Shown: positions 50,883 to 60,731 of the stretch, piece after piece | Layout: each line of letters begins with the position of its first letter | Numbering within the stretch: the first letter of the stretch is position 1 | Assembly: GCA_900107365.1 (NCBI GenBank) | Contig: FNPS01000011.1 | Span: 62,001-126,000 of the forward strand | From: Flavobacterium aquidurense | GTDB lineage: Bacteria > Bacteroidota > Bacteroidia > Flavobacteriales > Flavobacteriaceae | Length of the DNA: 64,000 nt | Direction of reading: 5' to 3' | Program-made: the position numbers and the translations under genes | Notes under the pieces: model-generated | What the model was told of the DNA's origin: nothing | Database searches by the model: none | What the model saw: the letters and a program-made list of their open reading frames with translations, nothing else

Positions 50883-51031
50883 AAAAGTGGAAACCCAGTT
50901 AAATTAAATACGAACATTAAAACACATTTATTATAGAGAAAACCACCAGCTTTTTTTGGCTGGCAATTACCATCCAGCCAAAAAATTGCTGACTTGCTAC
51001 CTTAACCAAAAACCGTAAATATCCAGTAATT

Positions 51032-54000
51032 ATGAAAAAAAGTTTACTTGCTTTGCTCTGTGTACTTTCTTTGTTAGAAGCAAAGGCACAAAATTCCAAT
51101 TGGGTATATGACTTTGGCACTAACCTCGCCGCGCCATACACATCTGCTACTTATAGTTCTACTTACTTGCCCGCACCATCGACTGGTGGCGGAAATGCGG
51201 GTATAAGGGCTTCATCAGCTACCGAAGGCTTTATCGAACTAATCTCTTCCGGTTTAGCCGGCGGCACCGGAGCCGAACTTAAAATGACCAGTGGTTCTAC
51301 CGTATCGGGTGCAAAATTTGGGTTGGCTTCTTTTACAGCTACTACCGTTGCCACTTTTGAATGCAAGATCAATATCAGCTCCGGAACTAACGGCAGATTC
51401 TTATTGTATTTTGGTAACGGCAGCAATTTTACCAGTGCTAGCGGATTAAGTTTACCACAAACATTTGCCGCATTACGATTATCTCCTACTTCTACTGCTG
51501 TTAGTCTCGAATGGCTTTCATCCGCTACAAGTCCCAACTATACAACAACCGGACTTTCTCAAACTACACTTAATAAAAATCAGGTTTACACACTGAAGTT
51601 TTTTATGAACAACAGTTCCAGTACAGCATCCTATATCACGGGAAGTGGCACAACGGCAACAACACATAGCCTTCCCGCAGGAACTTTTGATATCTGGATC
51701 GACAATGTAAAAGTGCTGGCCAATGCTGATCCCGGAGCAGGTTTGCTCCCAATAGGAACTAGCATTAACGGAATGAATTTACTGAATGTCGCACCGGGTT
51801 CATCAGCACCTGTACTGTATCTTGATGATATCAGTTATTCCAATTTTTTAATTGCTACACCTCCGCCACCTCCGCCTACTGTCACTGGTACAATTCTTAA
51901 TGTTAATTATGAAAACGGAGCTACGAATTCCGGCTTCACGGGTATTGATGTTACACACGCTACCGCACCAGATGCTGCTTTTATGGTGCCCGGGTATACT
52001 AGTACCTACGGCATAGGGCATACTGTAAAAATGGGAAACCCTGCCTACGAATCTGACGGTGGTCAACGCAGTGAATCTTCTACTGTTGACGCATATCAAT
52101 TTTTTCCCGGAGAAGAACGACGCTATGAAGTAAGCTTTAAAATGAAGGACTGGCCTGCCTGGACTTCTACAGATCCGCTTTACGGCGTAGTTCTATTTCA
52201 GCTAAAAATGAGCGATGGTGTGGGCGAACCGTTAAGGGTGATTGCGCAGCGAAACGGCATTGAAAGCAAAAGAGATATACGAAATGCCAATGGCGATGCG
52301 ATAACAACTTCTACTCCATTAGTGGATGATTTTCGCAATTATGCAAATGATTGGATCCACTTACGCATTGATGTAAAGTGGACTACCAATGCTACCGGTT
52401 ACATCAAGATATATACAAAACTACCGGGAGAGCAGGATTATAGCCTTAAAGACCAGTCTGAAAACATTGTAACTTTTGTGAGCCAATCGGCAGGAAATAT
52501 TGGCTACTTAAAATGGGGAGTTTATACGCGAGCCGGAAACCCCGGAGAGTCATTAGAAGGTAATACTACACTTACTTTTACAGCCCATCATGACAATATA
52601 AAAGTGTTTGAGCTTAACAATACCAGTACTGCTACCGCTCTTTGGAATAACACTATTACAGACAATAATCCGGCTTATCTGCCGGCCCCATATTCTCCTA
52701 GTAACGATGTCGTGACAGCCAATGTAGTATCTAACAGCACTTCGCCCAGCTCAGATTTTTCCCGTAACACACTAACGCCCGCCGGCGGCGCTATCCTTAG
52801 TGGCAGATATTTATTGGGTGGATGGGCAACAGGTTCAGCTGCTACGCCCAGCCCGTTTGATCCTACTCAGTATTATGAATTTAAAATCGCTCCAAAACCA
52901 GGCTACCAGCTTACCCTTAAAAGCATGACATTTAATTGGAGAACCGCAGGCGCTACAAATTCCAACACTTACGTATTGCGCTCCAGTCTCGACAATTTTA
53001 CCAGCAATATTTCAGCACCGGTTACTGTAAGCGATGATGCTGCTAATACAAGTAATTTTGGAAATAACTCTATTTATGATCTGGCTAATATTTCGACAAA
53101 CTCCGAAGTAACTTTTAGGATGTATTGGTATGGAGCTACTACTGCTGGCACTCTTGTAGGGATTGACAATTTCGCTTTTAATGGTAGTGTTTTGGCGGTA
53201 GAATCAAACTTGAAAATACAGACAAAAAACAATGTAGCAAAAAATACAGATAATGCCGTTTGTACTTATACTGTACAAGGCAATGAATTTGATGCAACGG
53301 CTACCGACAACTGCGACAACATTGCGTACAGTTATGTGTTAAGCGGCGCGACAACAGCTACCGCAACAGGTTCATTAGCAAATAAAATCTTTAATAAAGG
53401 GGTTACCACAGTTACCTGTACAGCAACCGACGCATGTGGCAGCAGTTCTACTTCGTATACGGTTACCGTTACTGATATTGAAAAGCCAGTCTTTACTGCA
53501 CCAACTCCAATCACAGTCAGTAATGATAAAAATCAGTGTGGTGCTGCAGTAGTTTTACCTCAACCAATAGTTATTGATAACTGCGCTGTGGCAAGTATTA
53601 CTAACAATGCTCCTGCTTTATTCCCTAATGGTACAACAACCGTAACCTGGACCGCTACAGATGAAAATGGGAACACAGCTACAACTCCACAAACAGTAAC
53701 TGTAACTGATACAGAAACTCCAACAATAAACTCAACTGCATCTGTTATTCTTTGTTATGAAGCAAGCGGGAATTATACAATTCCTTTGGCAACAGCCACA
53801 GATAATTGCGCTATGACTACTATTGCTTACGTAATTACAGGCGCAACCACAAGAAGCGGAAATGGATTGGATGCAAGCGGAAATTTTAATGTAGGAACGT
53901 CTACAATAATATGGACAGTAACTGACAACTCGGGAAATAGTAATACCGCTATAACTACAGTTACCATTAACAATATAATTTCTGTTAGCATTGCCGATGT

Positions 54001-54655
54001 ATATGCCGTAAATCCAGGTGGAAATGCAAATACAATTTATTTAGGTTATGGTCCTTCTTCATTAACACTAAAAGCTACACCTTCAAACGGAACAAGCCCC
54101 TTTACCTATTTATGGAGCAACGGAGCGACAACAAATACGATTTCAGTAAATCCATCAACAGCAGGAATTCACGATTACAATGTTGTAATTACAGATGCTT
54201 TAGGCTGTTCAGCTTCAATTACAAAACAAATAAAAGTTGTTACTGTTTCTTGTGCTTCTAAAAAAGTAACGATATGCCATAATAATAACAGTCTTTGTAT
54301 TTCGACTAATGCTGTTTCAGCGCATTTAGCTCATGGTTGTTATTTGGGTGATTGTGAAAGTACTTTAGGCTCAGGCAAGATAAACAATGCTTCAATAACA
54401 AAACAAATTGAAGATTTTATAGTACTTGCAGCGCCCAATCCAACGAGAACCGAATTTCAAATAAACATTATGGGAGGAGATAATAGTGAAGATATTCTCA
54501 TCAATATATTTGATATTTTAGGAAGAAAAATAAATACAGTGAAATCAAATTACACATCGTCTATAGCATTAGACGCTAAGCTAAGTCCGGGAATATATCT
54601 TGCAGAAATACATAACGGAACCAATACAAAAACAATTAAATTAGTTAAACAGTAA
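51032..54655 (+). CDS. Giant T9SS-secreted protein with a heparinase-I-like lyase domain
   Basis: 1207 residues. A signal peptide (MKKSLLALLCVLSLLEAKAQ) is followed by a jelly-roll domain (about 20-280). A heparin-lyase-I/glucuronan-lyase-like domain (about 285-530) contains YQFFPGEERRYEVSFKMKDW, WIHLRIDVKWTTNATGYIKI and IGYLKWGVY. Another beta domain lies at about 540-725, two or three HYR-type beta-sandwiches at about 740-990, and a T9SS type A C-terminal signal at the end (AAPNPTRTEFQINI ... SPGIYLAEIHNG ... KTIKLVKQ). It is probably a cell-surface or extracellular polysaccharide lyase acting on heparin-like glycans. The first 730 codons are distinctly more GC-rich than the rest (about 52-58% in sampled lines versus 20-42%), suggesting a mosaic gene. 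Confidence 0.83.
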   Translation: MKKSLLALLCVLSLLEAKAQNSNWVYDFGTNLAAPYTSATYSSTYLPAPSTGGGNAGIRASSATEGFIELISSGLAGGTGAELKMTSGSTVSGAKFGLASFTATTVATFECKINISSGTNGRFLLYFGNGSNFTSASGLSLPQTFAALRLSPTSTAVSLEWLSSATSPNYTTTGLSQTTLNKNQVYTLKFFMNNSSSTASYITGSGTTATTHSLPAGTFDIWIDNVKVLANADPGAGLLPIGTSINGMNLLNVAPGSSAPVLYLDDISYSNFLIATPPPPPPTVTGTILNVNYENGATNSGFTGIDVTHATAPDAAFMVPGYTSTYGIGHTVKMGNPAYESDGGQRSESSTVDAYQFFPGEERRYEVSFKMKDWPAWTSTDPLYGVVLFQLKMSDGVGEPLRVIAQRNGIESKRDIRNANGDAITTSTPLVDDFRNYANDWIHLRIDVKWTTNATGYIKIYTKLPGEQDYSLKDQSENIVTFVSQSAGNIGYLKWGVYTRAGNPGESLEGNTTLTFTAHHDNIKVFELNNTSTATALWNNTITDNNPAYLPAPYSPSNDVVTANVVSNSTSPSSDFSRNTLTPAGGAILSGRYLLGGWATGSAATPSPFDPTQYYEFKIAPKPGYQLTLKSMTFNWRTAGATNSNTYVLRSSLDNFTSNISAPVTVSDDAANTSNFGNNSIYDLANISTNSEVTFRMYWYGATTAGTLVGIDNFAFNGSVLAVESNLKIQTKNNVAKNTDNAVCTYTVQGNEFDATATDNCDNIAYSYVLSGATTATATGSLANKIFNKGVTTVTCTATDACGSSSTSYTVTVTDIEKPVFTAPTPITVSNDKNQCGAAVVLPQPIVIDNCAVASITNNAPALFPNGTTTVTWTATDENGNTATTPQTVTVTDTETPTINSTASVILCYEASGNYTIPLATATDNCAMTTIAYVITGATTRSGNGLDASGNFNVGTSTIIWTVTDNSGNSNTAITTVTINNIISVSIADVYAVNPGGNANTIYLGYGPSSLTLKATPSNGTSPFTYLWSNGATTNTISVNPSTAGIHDYNVVITDALGCSASITKQIKVVTVSCASKKVTICHNNNSLCISTNAVSAHLAHGCYLGDCESTLGSGKINNASITKQIEDFIVLAAPNPTRTEFQINIMGGDNSEDILINIFDILGRKINTVKSNYTSSIALDAKLSPGIYLAEIHNGTNTKTIKLVKQ

Positions 54656-54692
54656 TGCAATTTTTACTGTTTTAACGAACACATAAAGACTT

Positions 54693-54726
54693 AAGAAGCT
54701 ATTTTTGATATCAAAAATAGCTTCTT
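54693..54726 (+). terminator. Terminator after the giant secreted protein
   Basis: AAGAAGCTATTTTTGA / TCAAAAATAGCTTCTT, a 16-bp perfect stem with a 2-base loop. Confidence 0.75.
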
Positions 54727-54768
54727 GTTTATATAAAAAAACATATACTATATTTTAATTAACATCTA

Positions 54769-56748
54769 ATGATCAATCTAAAAACAACTTCAGTATTACT
54801 TTTTATGCTAATGACGGTTTGTCTGACCAAAGCACAAGAAGCAAAAATAAAAAAAGAAAGTTTTGATGCTATCAATCTTAATTACCCTGGTTTAGAAAAA
54901 GTGAACAAACTCTATACGTCCGGTAAATACGAGGATGCAGCAAAAACATTATTAGACTATTATCGAAATAGAAAAAACATCAAACATCCTGAATTTAACA
55001 TAGGTGACGAGGCCAGTTTTAAAGGAAAAGATATTGGAAAAGCCAATCAGGAAAAAGCTGACAATGCCTTATTACATAAATTTCAGCCTCAAAAAGGGTA
55101 TGGTTTTTACGATTATGGTAAAAATATTAACTGGGAATACTGGCCTGTAAAAGACAATGAGGTACGCTGGCAACTTCATCGTGTAACATGGTGGCAGCCA
55201 ATGGGAATAGCGTATCGCAGTACAGGCGACGAAAAATATGCGAAAGAATGGATTTTTCAATTTAGCGATTGGGAAGCCAAAAATCCATTGGGTAAATCGC
55301 AAGAAAACGACAGCTACGCCTGGCGTCCGCTAGAAGTTTCTGATCGTATACAGAGCCTCCCGGGTACCTTTAATCTATTTGTGAATTCACCAAATTTTAC
55401 GCCGTCCTTTTTGCTTGACTTTTTAAACCTGTACAACAAACAGGTTGCTTATATTACACAACATTATACCAAAGATGGTAATCATTTGTTATTTGAAGCA
55501 CAACGCGTTTTGGGTGCCGGAGCTATTTTCCCTGAGTTTAAACTGGCCGAAAACTGGCGTAAAAGTGGTATCGAAATACTTACTACAGAAATAAAAAAAC
55601 AAGTTTATCCTGATGGTGTTCAGTTTGAACTTTCGCCAGTATACCACGTAGCTAGTATCGATATTTTTCTAAAAGCCTACAATTCGGCAAAACTCGCTGG
55701 CGTTGAAAAAGAATTTCCGGACAGTTATGTTAAAACGATCGAAAATATGATGGTGGCAATAACAAAAATATCTTTTCCTGATTACAACAATCCTATGTTT
55801 GGTGATTCCTGGGTGCAGGAAAAATCTTCGAGGTTAAAGCAATTTCAAAGCTGGTCAAATGTGTTTCCAAATAATCAGATTATAAAATATTTTGCTACAG
55901 ACGGTAAAGAAGGTGCAATTGATTTCTTATCAACAGCATTGCCAGACGCAGGTTTCTACACTTTCCGTAACGGATGGGATGCTAAATCGACTGTATTAAT
56001 TTTAAAAGCCAGCCCTCCGGGTGAATTTCATGCGCAACCTGATAATGGTACTTTTGAACTGTTTGTGAAAGGCCGCAATTTTACACCAGATACAGGTTGC
56101 TACATTTATAGTGGTGATGCCGAAGTAACTAAGATGAGAAATTGGTTCCGTCAGACGAAAGGTCACTCGACATTGACATTGGACAATCAGAATATGGTCA
56201 TTACCAAAGCGGAGCAAAACAAGTGGAAAACCAGTAAAAATCTGGATCTACTTACCTATACAAATCCAAGTTATACGAATTTGAATCACCAGCGTTCTGT
56301 TCTTTTTATTGATGAGAAATATTTTGTGATTATTGACAAAGCCATTGGTTCTGCGACAGGAAATCTGGGTGTTCATTTTCAATTAAAAGAAGACAGTAAG
56401 CCCGTTTTTGACAAAGCCAATAATAAAGTTTATACGACTTATGCAGACGGTAATAATCTTTTGATTCAATCTTTAAATTCGGATAAAGTAACACTGAATG
56501 AAGAAGAAGGAAAAGTATCGTATGCCTATGCGAAAGAAATCGCCAGACCTGCTTTTGTTTTCGAAAAAACAAAAAGCGACCCTACAACACAACAATTCAT
56601 AACTGTACTATATCCATTTAACGGAAATAAAGCGCCAGAAATAAGCATTAAACCAAATACAGATAATGATTTTGAAAACGGAATTATTAGTTTAAACATT
56701 ATCATTGATGGCAAAAAAAGTGACATAAAAGCGACACTGAAAGAGTAA
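54769..56748 (+). CDS. hepC: Heparinase III, PL12 heparan-sulfate lyase
   Basis: 659 residues, the same length as Pedobacter heparinus heparinase III, which it resembles throughout (for example NLNYPGLEKVNKLYTSGKYE, NEVRWQLHRVTWWQPMGIAY, SPPGEFHAQPDNGTFELF). A signal peptide (ending TKAQ) directs it to the periplasm. It has an N-terminal (alpha/alpha) toroid and a C-terminal beta-sandwich. Residues aligning with the family catalytic residues are N238 (GNHLLFEAQ), Y292 (SPVYHVAS) and H421 (GEFHAQPDNG). It cleaves heparan sulfate by beta-elimination, giving unsaturated oligosaccharides for GH88. It is the anchor for the heparan assignment of the locus. Confidence 0.95.
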   Translation: MINLKTTSVLLFMLMTVCLTKAQEAKIKKESFDAINLNYPGLEKVNKLYTSGKYEDAAKTLLDYYRNRKNIKHPEFNIGDEASFKGKDIGKANQEKADNALLHKFQPQKGYGFYDYGKNINWEYWPVKDNEVRWQLHRVTWWQPMGIAYRSTGDEKYAKEWIFQFSDWEAKNPLGKSQENDSYAWRPLEVSDRIQSLPGTFNLFVNSPNFTPSFLLDFLNLYNKQVAYITQHYTKDGNHLLFEAQRVLGAGAIFPEFKLAENWRKSGIEILTTEIKKQVYPDGVQFELSPVYHVASIDIFLKAYNSAKLAGVEKEFPDSYVKTIENMMVAITKISFPDYNNPMFGDSWVQEKSSRLKQFQSWSNVFPNNQIIKYFATDGKEGAIDFLSTALPDAGFYTFRNGWDAKSTVLILKASPPGEFHAQPDNGTFELFVKGRNFTPDTGCYIYSGDAEVTKMRNWFRQTKGHSTLTLDNQNMVITKAEQNKWKTSKNLDLLTYTNPSYTNLNHQRSVLFIDEKYFVIIDKAIGSATGNLGVHFQLKEDSKPVFDKANNKVYTTYADGNNLLIQSLNSDKVTLNEEEGKVSYAYAKEIARPAFVFEKTKSDPTTQQFITVLYPFNGNKAPEISIKPNTDNDFENGIISLNIIIDGKKSDIKATLKE

Positions 56749-57558
56749 GTAATTTTTCTTCTACAGTTACTACAGACGCCTAAAAGTTTTCTTTTAGGCG
56801 TCTTTTTTTATCATCAAATTCTCTTAACCAGATTTAAAGATTGCTTTTCTGTACTTCATTTCAATTAGTTTAAAATCCACTTGGCAATTTCAACTTTAAT
56901 TTTATCAGTTTTATCTGAAAAAGAAAAAAGGAACATATACTTTTCGGACCTTATTTCATCAAAAATTACATCGTTTTCGTTAACAATGTACTGGCTTTAA
57001 TTTAACTTTTATCAAACACAAAATATTTCAGAACAGCTCAGTAAAAACAACACTTTCTTTATAAAAAACAAACCAACAAAACAGCACAAAAGCCTGATTT
57101 CAAAGGGGGTTTTAATAATTATTAAAGCATTATTAATCAAAATCAATAGTTATTTGGACGTTTTCAAAACTCTTCTGCAGAGCCGATTTATATATTTGTT
57201 TTTATTAAAATCAAAAAAAACATGACCAATCCAAAAAAAATGAACCGAACAGAACAGAATCTTTTTTTGTTTACGAGACGAAAAATTCCCCAGCCCCTTT
57301 TGCAAGTTAATTTATTGTTATAATTTTCTCCGCTAACAAAATTGAACAATTGATAAAATGAAAATGACAAGTACCATTTTATCAATTCTATTTCAAAAAT
57401 AGTTTTGAAATTTAGCTCATAATCTTGCCGGAATCATTTGATCAATATCATTTGGTAATACAACAAGAAAGCGGACAATTTATTTGACAAGACGAAAACT
57501 AAACTTAAATAATATCAATTAGGAATAAGATCGCACTTATTTCAATTTAAAAAAAATT
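56749..57558. other. Promoter region of the heparan susCD operon
   Basis: 810 bp with no gene. It has a terminator at 56774-56809 and a possible -7 element TATATTTG at 57191-57198 without a matching -33 box. There is no regulator (HTCS or ECF sigma/anti-sigma) in the window for this locus. Confidence 0.45.
56774..56809 (+). terminator. Terminator after hepC
   Basis: AGACGCCTAAAA / TTTTAGGCGTCT with a 6-base loop and six Ts. Confidence 0.9.
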
Positions 57559-60500
57559 ATGAAAAGGACTATATTTTTATTTTTACTGCTTACCGCTTGT
57601 ACAGTTATGTATGGTCAGGATATTATTACCATAAAGGGTGTAGTAACTGATGCGCAAAACATGCCAATGCCAGGAGCAACAGTTTCTGAAAAAGGAACTA
57701 AAAACAGTACTACTACTTCGATAGATGGTGAATATCAAATCAAACTAAAATCTAATGCTACATTGGTATTCTCTTACCTGGGAACAAAATCGAAAGAAGA
57801 ACAGATTAAAGGCCGAACAACTATAGACACAAAATTACTGGACGACACCAATAATCTGGATGAGGTAGTTGTAGTGGGTTACGGTACCAAAACGAGAAAA
57901 AACCTTACTGGAGCGATATCTTCTATAAAAGGGGATGAATTGGCAAAAATTCCGGTTCAAAACGTTGCTCAGGCTTTGCAGGGTCGTATCGCCGGTATGC
58001 AGGTGACAATGCCTGACGGAACTCCGGGCGCTCAACCTTCATTGAGAATTAGAGGAGGAACTTCAATCACTCAAAGCAACGAACCTTTGTACGTAGTTGA
58101 CGGTGTAGCACAAACGGGCGGTTTAGCTTTTTTAGATGGAATGGATATTGAGTCTATGGATGTATTAAAAGATGCATCATCTACCTCTATTTATGGTGCT
58201 CAGGGAGCAAATGGAGTTATTTTGGTTACTACTAAAAAACCAAAAGGAGGAAAACTTACTTTAAGTTATGATACGTATGGTGGTATCAAAACCATTGCTA
58301 AAGAGATTCCGGTTATGAATCCATATCAATATGTTCAGTTAATGTACGAAGGCGTACTTGATGATCCGGCAAGATTACAGAAATTTGAGAATAATTTTGG
58401 GACATTTAATGAACTGGAAGGACTTTATAAAAACAGAGCAGGAGTTAATTGGCAAGATGAAGTTTTTGGAAATGCAGTAGAAAGCCAATATCATAAAATT
58501 AGTATTAGTGGTGGAGAGAGCGATACTAAATACAACGCTTTTTATTCTGTTAACAATGATCAGGGGATTATGATAGGAAGTGGTTCTGTAAAAAACATTG
58601 CAAAACTAGCTGTAACAAACAATGTAAGCAAAAAATTTACTGTAACTGCCATTGTCAATTATTCAAGTCAAAAAATAACAGGTTTATCTACCCAGGAAGG
58701 CGGAAATACCAGATTGAACATGTTGCAGAATTTACTTCAGTACAGACCAACAATTGGAAAAAATGGATCTGATGAAGATCTTAAATATTTAGTGGTAGAT
58801 CCTTTAGACAATCAATCTTCCCCAACATTTCAAAGTCCGCTTATTACGATTGAAAGTCAAAAAAGAGAAGCTGTTAACCGATCTCTTAATATGAGCATGC
58901 AGTTGCAATATAACATTACCCCGGACTTAGTTTATCGTGGTTTAGTTAGTTACACTGACAATAGCGATAAAAGCAAATATTTTAACGATGCTACCGGTAT
59001 TCAGGCGATCAGAAGCGGGGGACCAAACGGAGGAGTTACACACAATATTTCGACCCGTTTAAATTACAATAACGTTTTAACGTACAGCAAAGCTTTTGGA
59101 GCAGACCACAAATTTGATGCAACGGTTGGACAGGAGTATATTTATAATTATGCTGAAGGAATTACAGCCACAGCTTCTGCTTTTCCCGGCGTTAATTTAG
59201 GTTGGGACAAATTACAACTGGGAACTATTGCCGGAATTCCGACAACATTTGCTGAAGATGATAAATTGCTGTCATTTTTCGGAAAAGCAAATTATTCCTT
59301 TAAAAACAGGTATTTATTCTCTGCCAGTTTAAGAGCTGATGGATCTTCTAAATTCGGAACTGAAAATCAATGGGGATATTTCCCTTCTGTCTCTGCCGCC
59401 TGGCGTATAATTGAGGAAAATTTCATGAGAAGTGTACCTGCTTTCTCTGATTTGAAACTTCGTTTGAGTTATGGTGAAGCCGGAAACAACCGAATTGCCA
59501 ATTATGCTGCATTAGGTATTTTCAATTCCGGATCTTATCCGCTAAACAATCAGGTAAATATTACCGCTTTTCAAAATACCCTACCTAATCCATACTTGAA
59601 ATGGGAAGCTACAAAATCGACCAATATTGGTTTTGATTTAGGATTCTTTAAGCAAAGAATTTCCCTCACAACAGAATTGTATGACAACCGTTCTAAAGAT
59701 TTACTTTATAACACGCGTGTTCCGGCAAGTTCAGGTTTCAAAAAACAATTTCAGAATATTGGCTCAACTTCTAACAAAGGAATTGAATTCACTTTAAATA
59801 CGGTGAATATCAAAAATGATAATTTTATTTGGAATACCACTTTTAATATTGCTTTTAATAAAACAAAAGTACTTAGCTTAAGTGAAGGCGAAACGTCATT
59901 AATAACCAATAGCTATACAGATAAAAGCGATTACATTTTACAGGTAGGAAAACCAGTAGGAACGATGTATGGTTATGTTCGTGATGGTTTATATCAGGTA
60001 AGCGATTTTGATTATAATTCGACACTTAACACTTATACTTTAAAATCAGGCGTAGTTAGCGACAATCTTGTCGTGCAACCCGGATTTATAAAATTTAAAG
60101 ATATAAATGGTCCAAATGGAGTGCCTGATGGCGTGATCAATGATTTAGACAGAACAACTATTGGAGATGCAAATCCGAAATACACAGGAGGTTTAAACAA
60201 TACTTTTAGTTATAAAGGAATAGATCTAAGTGTATTCCTTGATTTTACGGTAGGAAATGATATTTACAATGCAAACACGCTGAACAACTCAAGACTTAAT
60301 TTTGAAAACCTAAATTCATTATCCATCTATGCTGACAGATGGACTACTGTTAATGCAGCCGGACAACGTGTAACAAATCCTGATGAATTGGCAGCTTTAA
60401 ATGTGGGTAAAACCAATCCGGTTTATAATGGTAATGCAACTGGTCGTTTATATAGTGATATTATTGAAGACGGTTCATTTTTGAGAATCAACAATATAAG

Positions 60501-60714
60501 TCTTGGTTATACATTACCGAAAGAATGGCTGAAAAAATCTAAAATCTCAAATTTGAGAATCTATTTTACAGCTTATAATTTATATACGTTTACCAAGTAT
60601 ACTGGTTACGATCCGGAAGTAAGTGTTCTTAATAACGCCATAACAAGAGGAGTTGACTTTAGTGCTTATCCAAGAAGTAAATCTTTTGTTACAGGCTTAA
60701 ATATTTCACTATAA
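57559..60714 (+). CDS. SusC/RagA-family TonB-dependent receptor of the heparan locus
   Basis: 1051 residues. Signal peptide (MKRTIFLFLLLTACTVMYGQ), carboxypeptidase-regulatory-like domain (about 24-100), TonB-box-type segment DEVVVVGYGTKTRKNLTGAI, plug with RIRGGTSITQSNEPLYVVDG and VLKDASSTSIYGAQGANGVI, and a 22-strand barrel ending FVTGLNISL. It imports heparan-type oligosaccharides with the SusD lipoprotein encoded 17 bp downstream. It resembles standard glycan SusC receptors, unlike the receptor at 1-1362. Confidence 0.94.
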   Translation: MKRTIFLFLLLTACTVMYGQDIITIKGVVTDAQNMPMPGATVSEKGTKNSTTTSIDGEYQIKLKSNATLVFSYLGTKSKEEQIKGRTTIDTKLLDDTNNLDEVVVVGYGTKTRKNLTGAISSIKGDELAKIPVQNVAQALQGRIAGMQVTMPDGTPGAQPSLRIRGGTSITQSNEPLYVVDGVAQTGGLAFLDGMDIESMDVLKDASSTSIYGAQGANGVILVTTKKPKGGKLTLSYDTYGGIKTIAKEIPVMNPYQYVQLMYEGVLDDPARLQKFENNFGTFNELEGLYKNRAGVNWQDEVFGNAVESQYHKISISGGESDTKYNAFYSVNNDQGIMIGSGSVKNIAKLAVTNNVSKKFTVTAIVNYSSQKITGLSTQEGGNTRLNMLQNLLQYRPTIGKNGSDEDLKYLVVDPLDNQSSPTFQSPLITIESQKREAVNRSLNMSMQLQYNITPDLVYRGLVSYTDNSDKSKYFNDATGIQAIRSGGPNGGVTHNISTRLNYNNVLTYSKAFGADHKFDATVGQEYIYNYAEGITATASAFPGVNLGWDKLQLGTIAGIPTTFAEDDKLLSFFGKANYSFKNRYLFSASLRADGSSKFGTENQWGYFPSVSAAWRIIEENFMRSVPAFSDLKLRLSYGEAGNNRIANYAALGIFNSGSYPLNNQVNITAFQNTLPNPYLKWEATKSTNIGFDLGFFKQRISLTTELYDNRSKDLLYNTRVPASSGFKKQFQNIGSTSNKGIEFTLNTVNIKNDNFIWNTTFNIAFNKTKVLSLSEGETSLITNSYTDKSDYILQVGKPVGTMYGYVRDGLYQVSDFDYNSTLNTYTLKSGVVSDNLVVQPGFIKFKDINGPNGVPDGVINDLDRTTIGDANPKYTGGLNNTFSYKGIDLSVFLDFTVGNDIYNANTLNNSRLNFENLNSLSIYADRWTTVNAAGQRVTNPDELAALNVGKTNPVYNGNATGRLYSDIIEDGSFLRINNISLGYTLPKEWLKKSKISNLRIYFTAYNLYTFTKYTGYDPEVSVLNNAITRGVDFSAYPRSKSFVTGLNISL

Positions 60715-60731
60715 TTTTAAAGTTTCGAAAA

